A stretch of DNA of 64,000 nucleotides, taken from positions 962,787-1,026,786 of the forward strand of contig NW_015971545.1 in assembly GCF_000182565.1 (NCBI RefSeq), given 5' to 3'. Position 1 is the stretch's first letter. Every line of letters starts with the position of its first letter. This document shows positions 55,493 through 64,000 of the stretch, in pieces. Origin of the DNA: Spizellomyces punctatus DAOM BR117 (Eukaryota; Chytridiomycota; Chytridiomycetes; Spizellomycetales; Spizellomycetaceae). The position numbers were made by a program, and so were the translations under genes. The notes below the pieces were generated by a model. The model had not been told where the DNA came from, ran no database searches, and was given only the letters and a program-made list of their open reading frames with translations.

Positions 55493-56260
55493 TTTGTATG
55501 TTTTGTGTGGGGTAATATCTCGTCTAGTACGAACAGTGTTGTGTGTGCACATTTCGGTGGGTGTGATTCAGTACCCTTTATTGATGATGTGAGTTTGGTA
55601 TAACGTAAACAGTGCTTAGCTATGCGTTTACCACATATTGCACATACGAGTGGATTTTAAATACTACTTACCATAGGAGCGTAGATGCATTTAAAGGCAC
55701 ATTCGTACAAAAGTAGAGTACATCCATCCAAGAACCCTCTCCAAATACAAAAATCCTAAATTTGGAACAACTTGAACATTCTGGGGAAGAATGCATACGT
55801 CAAAAACCAGATCTGGATCAAGTTTTTGCAGAGTGGAAGGGGATTTTGTCGAATGGATGATGAACCGATCCGAAATTAATGGGATTCGTTTTGAGTGTAA
55901 AACTAAATCGCATTCGTACCCGTACACACTGTTACGAGTTATGGTGGAATTTGGGGGTTTACTTACTGTTGTATTGGATGTTCATAGTCTACCAGCGTGA
56001 CATACCAACACCGCAGATTTCAGAAGCCATCCCACAAAGTTGTACAGTTATAGCAGTCCCCTGCCTATATATACGACGAGTTGGGGTTTGCTGAAGCTTT
56101 CAATCACTAACAAAAGTTCAAGCAAAAATCTTTTGGGACCGGGCGTGAAACTATATTCCAACTCTTTTACCGAACCCCGAATTTGAGGCCGCCGGGTCCA
56201 AACAAACCTCAAACCTCAATCGAACTATATGGGTTGATGCAACTCTGCAAAGTCATTGCT
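55493..56260. other. Intergenic
   Basis: No convincing gene. The plus frame ending at 55999 has protein-like bits (CRVEGDFVEWMMNRSEINGI) but no upstream exon was found. Confidence 0.35.
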
Positions 56261-56269
56261 CTAGGTCGC

Positions 56270-56505
56270 TCGAGGACGTGTTACAGCTAAGGTTTAATGC
56301 CTGTGTAAGTCTTGTAACAATCTTTTTCGTTCTTTGCTAAATTGTACTTGTATGGCTTATATGGTAGATTTGGTCTTGGACGAAAAAGACAGATCCGTTG
56401 AGGACTGTGTGCAGTTGAAGTTTAATGCATATCTAAGTCTTTCAACAATCTTTTCGTTCTTTGCTCAACTATACTTAAATAGCTTCTATGGTATATTTGC
56501 TTCAA
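56270..56505. repeat. Tandem duplication, ~125-bp unit
   Basis: Two diverged units (about 56270-56370 and 56395-56500) share GTTTAATGC, TAAGTCTT, ACAATCTTTT-CGTTCTTTGC and a CTTATATGGTA/CTTCTATGGTA end. No coding content is seen. Confidence 0.75.
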
Positions 56506-57427
56506 CGCTAGATAATTTGCATATTTAGTGCAGATAGACTTACTGTATAGTAACAGAATATATTTTGGTGTACTTTGTGACATCGACTACATGTCCCGAA
56601 CCGTATTGTATATAAATGGACGACGGGGGTTTCCCACGGTTTAGCTAAAGATTGATTACCAAGATGAAGAACAATGCCTTGCGAGAAACTGGGCCATTTT
56701 TTTTTTACGGACACTGGCCAACAAACGTTGGATAGTTTTCTGAATTGGTACAAATGAAAATGGGTAGGAACTATATGCGACTGTTCGTTTTTTTTTATCC
56801 TGCTAACGAGTAGCGTGGCACTACAATCACCGCAAGTTGCCCAGATGACAGCACGTTTTAGCATTCTGCCAAAAATTATTTTTGACTAGGACGCAAATAC
56901 TATTTGGGTGTCGGCTGGTAGCAAAAACCGTCAATGACGTAAAACCCAAAAACGAGGAGAAGCAAACCATCTTGACTCGACCTATTTTTGTTCAGCTCAC
57001 GAATACACTCAACGTTTGTCAAACCAGTGTCGAACTTGTAATGGGTTGGTATAATGAAATCAAACATGGCAGCTGAGCGAAACGCAAGACCAAGTAGTTT
57101 CTTGACTCGGATGAGACAGTGCTATTTGCCCCGAAACCTACGCGGTTGGGCTTCCCTTAGTAAACTACAGAAATCGGCTCTTACATCATGATTGCTCTGG
57201 ATGCAGGTCATCAGCATTAACCAGCCCTAATTACATTTGGATCGACTATCACGAAAAATCGTAAAAATTAGGAAACTACACATATAATGAAAAATAACAA
57301 AGGATTATTATTCTTCAAATTAGTTTGATTGCATTTTGTTGCCGGTAAATTAAAACTGCGTAGTACATTATATAATTTGAATTGTAAAGTTTATCCTTTA
57401 CCAAAAGCGCATGGTAGTGCGGAGCCG
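56506..57427. other. Intergenic
   Basis: Short frames at 56508-56864 (-) and 56882-57076 (+) have no domain features. They may be remnants of elements in this repeat-rich end of the window. Confidence 0.3.
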
Positions 57428-57515
57428 ATGGGTATTGGCACTAGCACCCGCACCAGGAATTGAACCGGCGACAACCAGTTCGGATAAGCTAATCTAACCA
57501 ATCTACGCTACGGCT
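57428..57515 (-). repeat. tRNA-like module (SINE-like), shared with the TIR elements
   Basis: On the minus strand it shows an A-box-like TAGCGTAGATTGG and a B-box GGTTCAATTCC at tRNA spacing, but the acceptor arm does not pair, so it is not a functional tRNA. The segment from the A-box to GGTGCGGGTGCTAGTGCC is clearly related to the right end of the TIR elements (about 893-985 and 27200-27290). Confidence 0.6.
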
Positions 57516-57654
57516 GGAACACCCCTGCTGAACACCTCTGGTCTACCGTGCCCATCCAACATTGATTGCACGATTGTCAGCATATTACAGGTTGCCAGCA
57601 TATCTCGGTTCCAGTAGCGCATCGTCCAGGCTTGCTGCAAACAGTTAGGGTTGG

Positions 57655-58226
57655 TGTAACGGATTTTTTGTTGGTAGACTACGGTAAAGACAACTTGGGT
57701 CTCCTAGCAGGTTGTGTGGGTGTCCGTACTAGGAATCGTAGTCTCCAAATCCTTTCTTTGGGCGTCGGTAGCGACTTGAGGGCGAGAGGCAAGGAGAGTC
57801 GGTTAGTTGTGAACCGAGCAGGATTTAGAGGCTTCAGTGTGGGTGATCAGGCCGTTGAAGCACTCTGTTAGGTTCCTGTTAACCTAGGATTGGGGTTGAG
57901 AAGCTAGTTGTGGGGATTCTTTGTCACTACGGCTTCTGGCCGCCGACTTATTTTATTGAATTCCTCTTTTTATACAAGAATATGCTATGGTAACATCTAC
58001 ACTAGTTTCCGTAGCCTTCATTAGGGTGGCGGCGTCCGATCTTCCCATCTCAGACCATCGCCATGATCGATCATGGCTGCGTAACGTATCCTTCACACTG
58101 CGCTGGTGTAGCCCAGAACCGAGCTTGATCTTAGGGGTTTTGAAGCTTAGGTTACAATTGCGGAAACCTCAATCGTGGTCACCTGATGCCTTTGAGCGAA
58201 CCGGTTTATCAGAGTCGTTCACTACA
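57655..58226 (-). repeat. LTR of Ty3/Gypsy-like element (3' LTR, 572 bp)
   Basis: Bounded by TGT...ACA on the minus strand and directly preceded by a polypurine tract GAAGGGGGGA (58227-58236). It contains a TATA box (minus, 57966-57974) and AATAAA about 15 nt later. The last ~330 bp match, inverted, 59848-60180. Confidence 0.85.
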
Positions 58227-58283
58227 TCCCCCCTTCGAAAAAGAAGGTTCGGCGACTCGTCTGTGAGTGCCCGAACCTCGCTT

Positions 58284-59069
58284 CTACCATGACGCAACTG
58301 GATAGTCGTCGTCAGCTTCAAGGCTGTCTTCGTTGATCGTCCAGATTATGGTAGTGCACCCCATGACGTTCGCGCAGAACCAAATTTGGTCAGTGGCTTC
58401 TGGAGCCGGGGCTCCAGGTGTCCTGGAACCGTTGGCTCGGGTTACGTAGAGGGCTGTGAACGTCTCTGTGGCCCTTTTCAAGTTAACCGCTCGAAAGTGG
58501 TAATAGGCATGCTCCCAATGTTTGGGATGGAGCTGCTCTTCTGTGGTTTCAGCTGCATTGGCTAGCTTTAACAACACTGCTCTCGTGGCTTCGATGGCTA
58601 TGTCCACAAAATCGTGGGCCTCGCAATCGGGCCAGAGGGTGAAGCGGGCCATTTTGGGGTTTCCGGCCGCATGTTGAGGGACCCCAGCGTCAAGCCAGGC
58701 AGCGCAGGGTACGTCCTGTAATCTCTTGCCTATCTTTTTTGCATCAGTGATGATACCGACAGCAGCTTGACCGCCGTCGGAAGCCCTACTGTAGGGCTCC
58801 GCGATATGCATCGTGAGGGGCTGGCTCATGGCGTAAGGTTTCGAAGCCCCGTCAACCACCCAATCTTCACCACGATAGTGTTCAAGGGTTTTGTTTGGGT
58901 CTTTGTACAACTCATGAATCCAAACTTTGACCCAGGTGGCCATGGCTGCTCCGAGCCGCTCGATAGAGTTCTTGGCAGCGAAGGCATCGCTTACTTCTGA
59001 CCAGGGATAGCCTTCCTCAAGGGTAGAGAGGATGCTGACTCCTTGTTGTCCTCGGATATTGGTGGTCAT
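58284..59069 (-). CDS. Extra ORF between pol remnant and LTR (unknown function)
   Basis: 261 residues from ATG 59069 in a good CACCATG context. It lies after the chromodomain remnant and before the polypurine tract, the position that env-like or accessory ORFs take in some LTR elements. There is no signal peptide or membrane helix, so it is not a typical envelope. The sequence looks globular and helical, with WHxxHYHF-like HWEHAYYHFRAVNLKRATET and LYVTRANGSRTPG. An upstream Pol II-like CTTAAAAGGG (about 59195) and pyrimidine-rich leader suggest it is transcribed by itself. The frame is continuous with the upstream pol remnant, so it could also be expressed as a fusion. Function is not recognised. 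Confidence 0.55.
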   Translation of the reverse strand: MTTNIRGQQGVSILSTLEEGYPWSEVSDAFAAKNSIERLGAAMATWVKVWIHELYKDPNKTLEHYRGEDWVVDGASKPYAMSQPLTMHIAEPYSRASDGGQAAVGIITDAKKIGKRLQDVPCAAWLDAGVPQHAAGNPKMARFTLWPDCEAHDFVDIAIEATRAVLLKLANAAETTEEQLHPKHWEHAYYHFRAVNLKRATETFTALYVTRANGSRTPGAPAPEATDQIWFCANVMGCTTIIWTINEDSLEADDDYPVASW

Positions 59070-59822
59070 GGTGTTGGAAACGAAAGCTTTTGTTTCGGTG
59101 TCGATAGAAAGGGTTTGCGAAGCAGAGTGAGTGTGTAAGGGAAGTAGTTTGTTGGTAGTTGAAGAAGAAAAAAGAGGGGGGGCGAGCAGGGGCGCCCTTT
59201 TAAGGTTGTCGCCGGCTGATTTTGACAGCTCGGATGTGCGTAAGCGTGATCGGGAGGCTTGGTGTGGCGTTCTTGACTGGTGAGGTAAGCCACGCGAAAC
59301 TGGTTTTCTTTCTGGTGAGAGGGCGTGATTATCACGTGAGCTATCATCCGGATAAACCGCGAAGCATTGGTGGTCGGAAGTGTAAGCCGTATCTTCCGGG
59401 GCGTCGCCTGCAAGGCTGACTACCAAAGAGTCCTCTACTAGCGCGCTAGTGGGGGCTCTGGATCTCCAGTACTCTTCTAAGGCTTCGGAAGCCTCTGTTA
59501 GGGCTTCCTCTGGTTCCCAGGTATCCTCATGGGGTGGGTATCCAGACCAACGTATTCGAAATTGACGTTTTCCGCGCCTGTGTAACGATGAGGACGTCTT
59601 CGAGAGATCGCGAGTAAGCCCAAATCGGACGCGGGAAGCACGAATCGCGTGACCAACTCCACCGATTGGGTTACCGCGACCGAAAGAACCGGTTCGGAGA
59701 ATGGCAATTGGCGCATTAGATTTCAGCGTGCCTCGTACAACCTGTGGAGGCCCGAGCCAGTGCGGAAAAGGAAGAGATCGGTACCGCCACCAATAAATCA
59801 GTTGCGGTGCAGCGACACCCAT
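59070..59822 (-). pseudogene. Integrase C-terminus with chromodomain (truncated pol)
   Basis: The frame opens at 59822 after a stop and reads a basic stretch, then RQFRIRWSGYPPHEDTWEPE and EALTEASEALEEYW, a classical chromodomain as found at the C-terminus of chromovirus (Ty3/Gypsy) integrases, which target chromatin. Reverse transcriptase, RNase H and the integrase core are missing. The break lies at a (TTTAG)n run (59822-59838) where the opposite-strand LTR begins. Confidence 0.7.
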
Positions 59823-59847
59823 TAGTTTAGTTTAGTTTAACAGTTTA

Positions 59848-60180
59848 TCCAAGAATCTTGTATAAAAAGGATGTATTCAATAAAATAAGTCGGGGGCAGA
59901 AGCCGTAGCGACAAAAAATCCCCACAACTAGCTTCTCAACCCCAATCCTAGGTTAACAGGAACCTAACAGAGCGCTTCAATGGCCTGATCACCCGCACTG
60001 AAGCCTCTAAATCCTGCTCGGTTCACAACTAACTGACTCTCCTTGCCTCTCGCCCTCAAGTCGCTACCGATGCCCAAAGAAAGGATTTGGAGACTACGAT
60101 TCCTAGTACGGACACCCACACAACCTGCTAGGAGACCCAAGTTGTCTTTACCGTAGTCTACCAACAAAAAATCCGCTACA
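59848..60180 (+). repeat. LTR (5', truncated at its left end)
   Basis: Ends TCCGCTACA at 60180, directly followed by a primer binding site. TATA at 59861 and AATAAA at about 59879. About 330 bp match the 3' part of the 57655-58226 LTR in inverse orientation. The first ~240 bp of a full LTR are missing. Confidence 0.8.
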
Positions 60181-60198
60181 TGGTGGAGAAGCGCGACG
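60181..60198 (+). other. Primer binding site
   Basis: TGGTGGAGAAGCGCGACG starts immediately after the LTR. TGG is complementary to the CCA end of a tRNA primer. The tRNA species was not identified; it does not match the Pro or Asn tRNAs of this window. Confidence 0.65.
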
Positions 60199-60322
60199 AA
60201 CTGCCTTCCCCTCTCAAATTCAGCTGAAAACCTTATTTGGTCGTACCGAAACTCTTGCGCAAACCGAGATCTGCTCAGGTAGCTACTCGGAAACCTTTTC
60301 TCTCGTTTCGGAAACAGACTTC

Positions 60323-63202
60323 ATGAAACCGAGAATGATGCCGGTTGAACGCTCTCCAACGCGAGGCCGCTCACATGTGATCCAGACTCGTAGTCAGGGT
60401 CCTGCGGAGGACGTCAAAGTCCCTCCCGCAACACGCCCAAGGCGTTCAGGGACCACTTCCGTTGAACCGGAAGCCCCTAACTTGGCCACGATGGCCTCTG
60501 AAGTGGCAGCGTTAAAAGAAGACATTGCCCACTCGACTGCTGCAATGCAGTTGGCAACTCAAAATCTTACGGAACAGCTTCATAGGCTTTCCGAACGTCA
60601 GACAGCGGCGGATGAGCGCCTCGCACGAGCCTTAGAAGCCCTAGCGCATCACCCGCTGCCTGAACAACCTCTCATAGCATGAGCTACAAGAGAACGGTCC
60701 GCAACCCCGTGGGAAACGTCGGACACACCAAGGGAGCATACCGAACCAAGTTTTTCAGGTCCGGTGCCTCCAATCCAAGTGCCAGCGGCCCCGTGGGCCA
60801 GCGACACCAAGGTCGATTCCTTGAAAGCAAAGGACGTACCCGAGTTTACGGGCAAAAGAAACCAAGACGTTGAAGAATGGCTCAACAAAGTCCAACTTCT
60901 TCAAAACGTTAGCGCAACGTCGGATGCCAGGATGGTACAGCTCCTACCAGCCATGATAGCCGAGAAAACCCCTGCCAACGCTTGGTTTTACACTCTGGAA
61001 GCCCAGGAAACTTGCTCGTGGACCTGGAAAAGGTGGAAAGAAGAACTGCTTCGAGAGTTCCGAGATCCCCTAACCAAGTCCAAGCGCAAAACCGAATATG
61101 TGCGCTGCCACGCGAACCCCAAAGAATTTCGCAGCTTTCTCGTGTTCATTGACCACAAAACTCATCTCTGGCGCCTCGCATACGGCGACCGGGCAAACAT
61201 AGAATGTCCCGCTGACCAGCATTTCGACCTAATAGTCGAACAATTGCCCAGCGACATCCAAATCATGGTCAAATCCTGTAACGTCATGAACCTGACCAAA
61301 TTAAAAGACTTCCTGCGCCTTTATTTTGGCTCTGATGACACCAGAAAACGAGACCCTTGCTACAGCGGTGCTGCTGAAGCTCAGAAGAAGTCACAAAAGA
61401 CCGGAATCGACAAAGGCCCTAAGCAGACGGCTCAACATAAAACCAGAAACCCCGAAAAGGGTCGCGACGGCCCTCAGAAGATGGTTCCGGACCCCAACAC
61501 GGAACCACCGGCACCCTGCAAATTCTGTCAGAAAAAGCATTGGAATGTTTTCTGCTGGCAGAACCCGAACCGAAAAGATCCTGAAGATGGAAAGAAGGGA
61601 CCATACGGAGCACCCATGCCCGCAGGTTGGAAACCCAAACAGGAGTCCAAGAAGTCGTACATAGTGGAGCTGGACTCGATGTCCGCTACCACCGAGACTC
61701 TTTTTTCGGCTTCGGAACTGGAAAGAACGGAAGCCGCTAATCAAGGATTCCACACCATCGGATTCTTTCATTCACCCGAGCACTCGGAATCAACAATTTT
61801 GATGACCGCACCTCTTTCCGAGGTCACGGTGACCAAGGAAGAGGACCCCCGCACGCCCACGCAGGGCTGGGACCAAGTCTGGGACAACATAGCCATCATC
61901 TGGGGCACCCCGCAAGTGGCTCTGATGATGGGCAACAACCCCCGCGCGCTCAGCTTCTTCGCCAAAGAACCGAAGCGAGGCGCCGGGCACCTCGGGAACG
62001 ACCCCTACGCAGTCGCGTGGAGTTCCCACCACCTCTACATCGCTGCCGCAGCCGAAGCTGACAAGGATCGAATCCTGCGAAAAGTCTGAGAAGACGGTAC
62101 CCCTCGTTTGATCCTCCTTGCCTGGATAAGGCTCGACGAGCGTGAGAAATTCTTGATGTGGAGCTCCGAAGATCCTGTTATCTTTGATTCTTACGCCAAC
62201 CTGCAACTGGTGGCATTTCTCCTGACAGGCAATATCGTTCGCTCAGACTATTATTATCGTCGCGGAAACCCCAAATTTCTGCACGTTAAAGACCATCCAC
62301 GTCTCCAAAGACACGAAGAGAGCGAATGGACGTGTATAGTCATGCTGGCTATCGAACAAGTTGCTCGCCAGAATAAAACAACAAAACCACAAAACGACAA
62401 ATCTAGAGAGCACTTTGAGAGTGCAATCAAGGCTACGGAAGCAACAATTAATGACATCGCGCCCCATTTCGAGGTCGCGGTGCCTTCCATCAACGCCTTC
62501 TACTCGGTAGATTTAGGCGATGTACTCAAAAGCCAGACCAAGACCCAAACGCAGCCTTGCTGGACGCTAGCCGTCATCGCTCAGCTCTGGGCACCTGTGG
62601 TGCTAGACACAGGAGCCTGCAAGTCTCTGGTTTCCGACACGTACCAGGGCCTTCTGTTCTCCGAAACCGATTTGCAGGATGCGGAAACGATGGCTTTCAA
62701 AGGCATTGGTGGACGTATCTCATCTACCAAGACAGTATGCCTCGAAACTTCCCTCAGAGGCCGCGGAGGAGAATACCTGACTTTCCGCGCCTATTTCCGA
62801 GTCATTGCATACGGGAAACCTCTCATCATCCTAGCCAACGACATTCTGGGACATTTGAAACTCCAAACCTTGGTTCAGGAACCCCCGTTACCCAGTTTCG
62901 CGGTGACGCTCAAGAATCCGGACATCCTTATCCCTTGCTCCATAACGGATGAGCTGGACACCGATCACATGCGCGGCACGCCATACAAGACCAAGCAGGG
63001 TGAATTCATGAAGGATGTGTCAATGCCACGGCTGACCAAAGCCAAAGCTCAGAAGTCTAGATTAACCATGTTAATCACGGGACAGACGCGCGTGGCAGCC
63101 CAAACTTTTCTCATCGAAAACCCTCTTGAGGCCACCGCTTGCTGCAAGTGGTCACAGAACGGCGCAGAACGGAAGCTCTTGCTACATGTTCTCCCTACAT
63201 AG
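60323..63202 (+). pseudogene. Gag-protease polyprotein with two in-frame TGA codons
   Basis: One frame runs from ATG 60323 to TAG 63202 but is interrupted by TGA at 60680-60682 and TGA at 62087-62089, both in phase with the rest. The first part is charged with a coiled coil. The second (to 62086) is a Ty3/Gypsy-type Gag: capsid-like helices (VEEWLNKVQLLQNV, WTWKRWKEELLREF) and one zinc knuckle CKFCQKKHWNVFC (C-x2-C-x3-H-x4-C, one residue short of the usual spacing). The third holds an aspartic protease with VVLDTGACKSLV (62597-62632) and a later IILANDILGHL strand. No reverse transcriptase follows. The TGAs may be decay or readthrough sites, and the missing pol marks a defective or non-autonomous element. 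Confidence 0.75.
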
Positions 63203-63441
63203 CATTTTTATGAGAAAAAGGGGGGGACACAAAATACACTCCATGATTTTTGGGAAAAAAGCTGTATAAATTTGGTTCAATTGATGAAAAAGATAGAACT
63301 AAATAGAAATATCGACATGCCTGAGCCGGCATTGGCACTCCGTGCCGGCATGTTTAAATGGCCTCGTTGGTTTCCTGCTGAAAAACTGGTTGCATATTTC
63401 ATGTAGGCAACTCAGGCGTCAGAACTCATCCCATCTCAACA
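63203..63441. other. Element junction, polypurine tract and hairpin
   Basis: A polypurine tract (GAGAAAAAGGGGGGGA, about 63212-63227) follows the gag-protease stop, but no LTR start (TGT) follows it. A perfect 7-bp hairpin GCCGGCA...TGCCGGC lies at 63325-63349 with an 11-nt loop. The boundary between the two elements is probably here. Confidence 0.5.
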
Positions 63442-64000
63442 TTACCTTCGAGGCATACCAGCCGGGATTGGCCGCTCCGCGCCCGGCATCTTCCGCCGCG
63501 GGATTTCTATGTGCGAAAATGTACCCTTCGGACGAACTTTTAACTTTTTCTGCTGCGCACGAGTACGAGCGGGCTGGATTCGGACAGGTATCAAGTCTTC
63601 AAGTTCTCTTGCTGCCTGCTTTTGCAAACGATCCCTTTTTTGTAATGCGGCCGCAACTTTGATTGTAACTGGTTCCTCGGTTTTGATGAGTTCATTATAG
63701 TTGAAAATTCGATCGGGAATCCCCTCTACCACATATCTATATGACCGCAGTTTGTCGAATGGTTTAATGACTTTCCCAATCCGATAAACATTGCTAGAGA
63801 AATTTTCTCGATGTGCCTTTTTGAACACATTGCCTTCATGTTTGACACGAACATGATCACCGATGGAGAATATTTCAGGTTCTTTCTGATGCATCTTCTC
63901 CCAGTATCTTTCCAAGTTTATCAATGCCTTATACGGTTTCTCGATTGCTTCATGGGGAGACATCCCAATACCGCGATGTTCTCGCCTGTTAATCATTGAT
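63442..64000 (-). CDS. Retroviral-type integrase C-terminal region (partial, cut by window end)
   Basis: The minus frame runs from at least 63996 to 63442 and is open to the window edge. It reads REHRGIGMSPHEAIEKPYKA, the end of an rve integrase core, then IFSIGDHVRVKHEGNVFKKA and SSNVYRIGKVI, the small barrel after the core, and a basic C-terminus. This pattern occurs in some Ty3/Gypsy, Ginger and Maverick/Polinton integrases; the family cannot be fixed from this piece. It is on the opposite strand to the gag-protease unit, so it belongs to a different element. Confidence 0.65.
   Translation of the reverse strand, partial: SMINRREHRGIGMSPHEAIEKPYKALINLERYWEKMHQKEPEIFSIGDHVRVKHEGNVFKKAHRENFSSNVYRIGKVIKPFDKLRSYRYVVEGIPDRIFNYNELIKTEEPVTIKVAAALQKRDRLQKQAARELEDLIPVRIQPARTRAQQKKLKVRPKGTFSHIEIPRRKMPGAERPIPAGMPRR

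Noticed and set aside
57428-57515. Functional tRNA gene
   Set aside because: A- and B-box-like motifs are present, but acceptor and anticodon arms do not pair, and the sequence is shared with TIR elements.
1-64000. CRISPR array, bacterial operon or phage region
   Set aside because: Spliced genes, intron-containing tRNA, Pol II/III signals and eukaryotic gene content exclude a prokaryotic reading. No spaced direct-repeat array with unique spacers is present.

Overview
The window is eukaryotic and most likely from an early-diverging, probably zoosporic (chytrid-like), fungus. The protein genes are spliced with short GT-AG introns, mostly 55-75 nt. The set mixes fungal hallmarks (a Fet3-type ferroxidase facing an Ftr1 iron permease, a Sec9/SNAP-25 SNARE) with genes that yeasts lack: kinesin-13, an LMBD2-like membrane protein, a CPSF6-like cleavage factor, and a large REJ-GPS surface protein. 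The organism call is inference from gene content only.

Layout. 0-1 kb: a TIR-bounded 757-bp element. 1.9-5.7 kb: a RhoGEF with IQ, DH and PH regions (+). 6.2 kb: tRNA-Pro (-). 8.8-10.05 kb: a basic Ser/Arg-rich protein (+). 10.7-13.9 kb: a PH-domain protein (-). 14.9-19.6 kb: a REJ-GPS receptor-like protein (+). 21.2-22.5 kb: CPSF6-like (+). 22.8 kb: intron-containing tRNA-Asn. 23.1-23.9 kb: a membrane-anchored expansin-like protein (+). 24.0-27.0 kb: LMBD2-like (-). 27.2-27.8 kb: a second, inverted copy of the TIR element. 28.2-34.1 kb: small hypotheticals, a secreted EEP-family nuclease/phosphatase (-) and a SNAP-25-like SNARE (+). 34.4-35.3 kb: a small protein with an STSTEGLSP repeat (-).

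36.6-45.0 kb is the most unusual block. It is bounded by two identical tRNA-Pro(AGG) genes in direct orientation. It holds (i) four copies of an unrecognised small gene family with a conserved last exon (GD-x-x-AK-x-x-x-DD-x-G-x-RF-x-LK-stop) and duplicated promoters, and (ii) a nested, partly broken array of histone H3-like genes. The H3-like copies carry an extra loop-1 residue and seem to end before helix alpha-3. A 545-base assembly gap sits inside a tail-to-tail palindrome in this array. From 45 to 48 kb come degenerate tandem duplications and AT-rich sequence.

48.2-52.4 kb is the divergent Fet3/Ftr1 pair with a 670-bp shared promoter, a high-affinity iron uptake module. 53.2-55.5 kb is a kinesin-13 (-), with a 172-bp duplicate of its own 3' end downstream. 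From 57.4 kb on the sequence is retroelement-rich: a tRNA-like module, a minus-strand 3' half of a chromodomain Ty3/Gypsy-like element with an extra ORF before its LTR, a head-to-head plus-strand 5' half (LTR, PBS, gag-protease with two in-frame TGA codons), and an integrase C-terminal fragment cut by the window end.

Many long open frames here begin at non-ATG codons, so starts were moved to the first plausible ATG. Splice sites were read by eye from GT/AG consensus plus frame continuity. No homology search or structure prediction was run.
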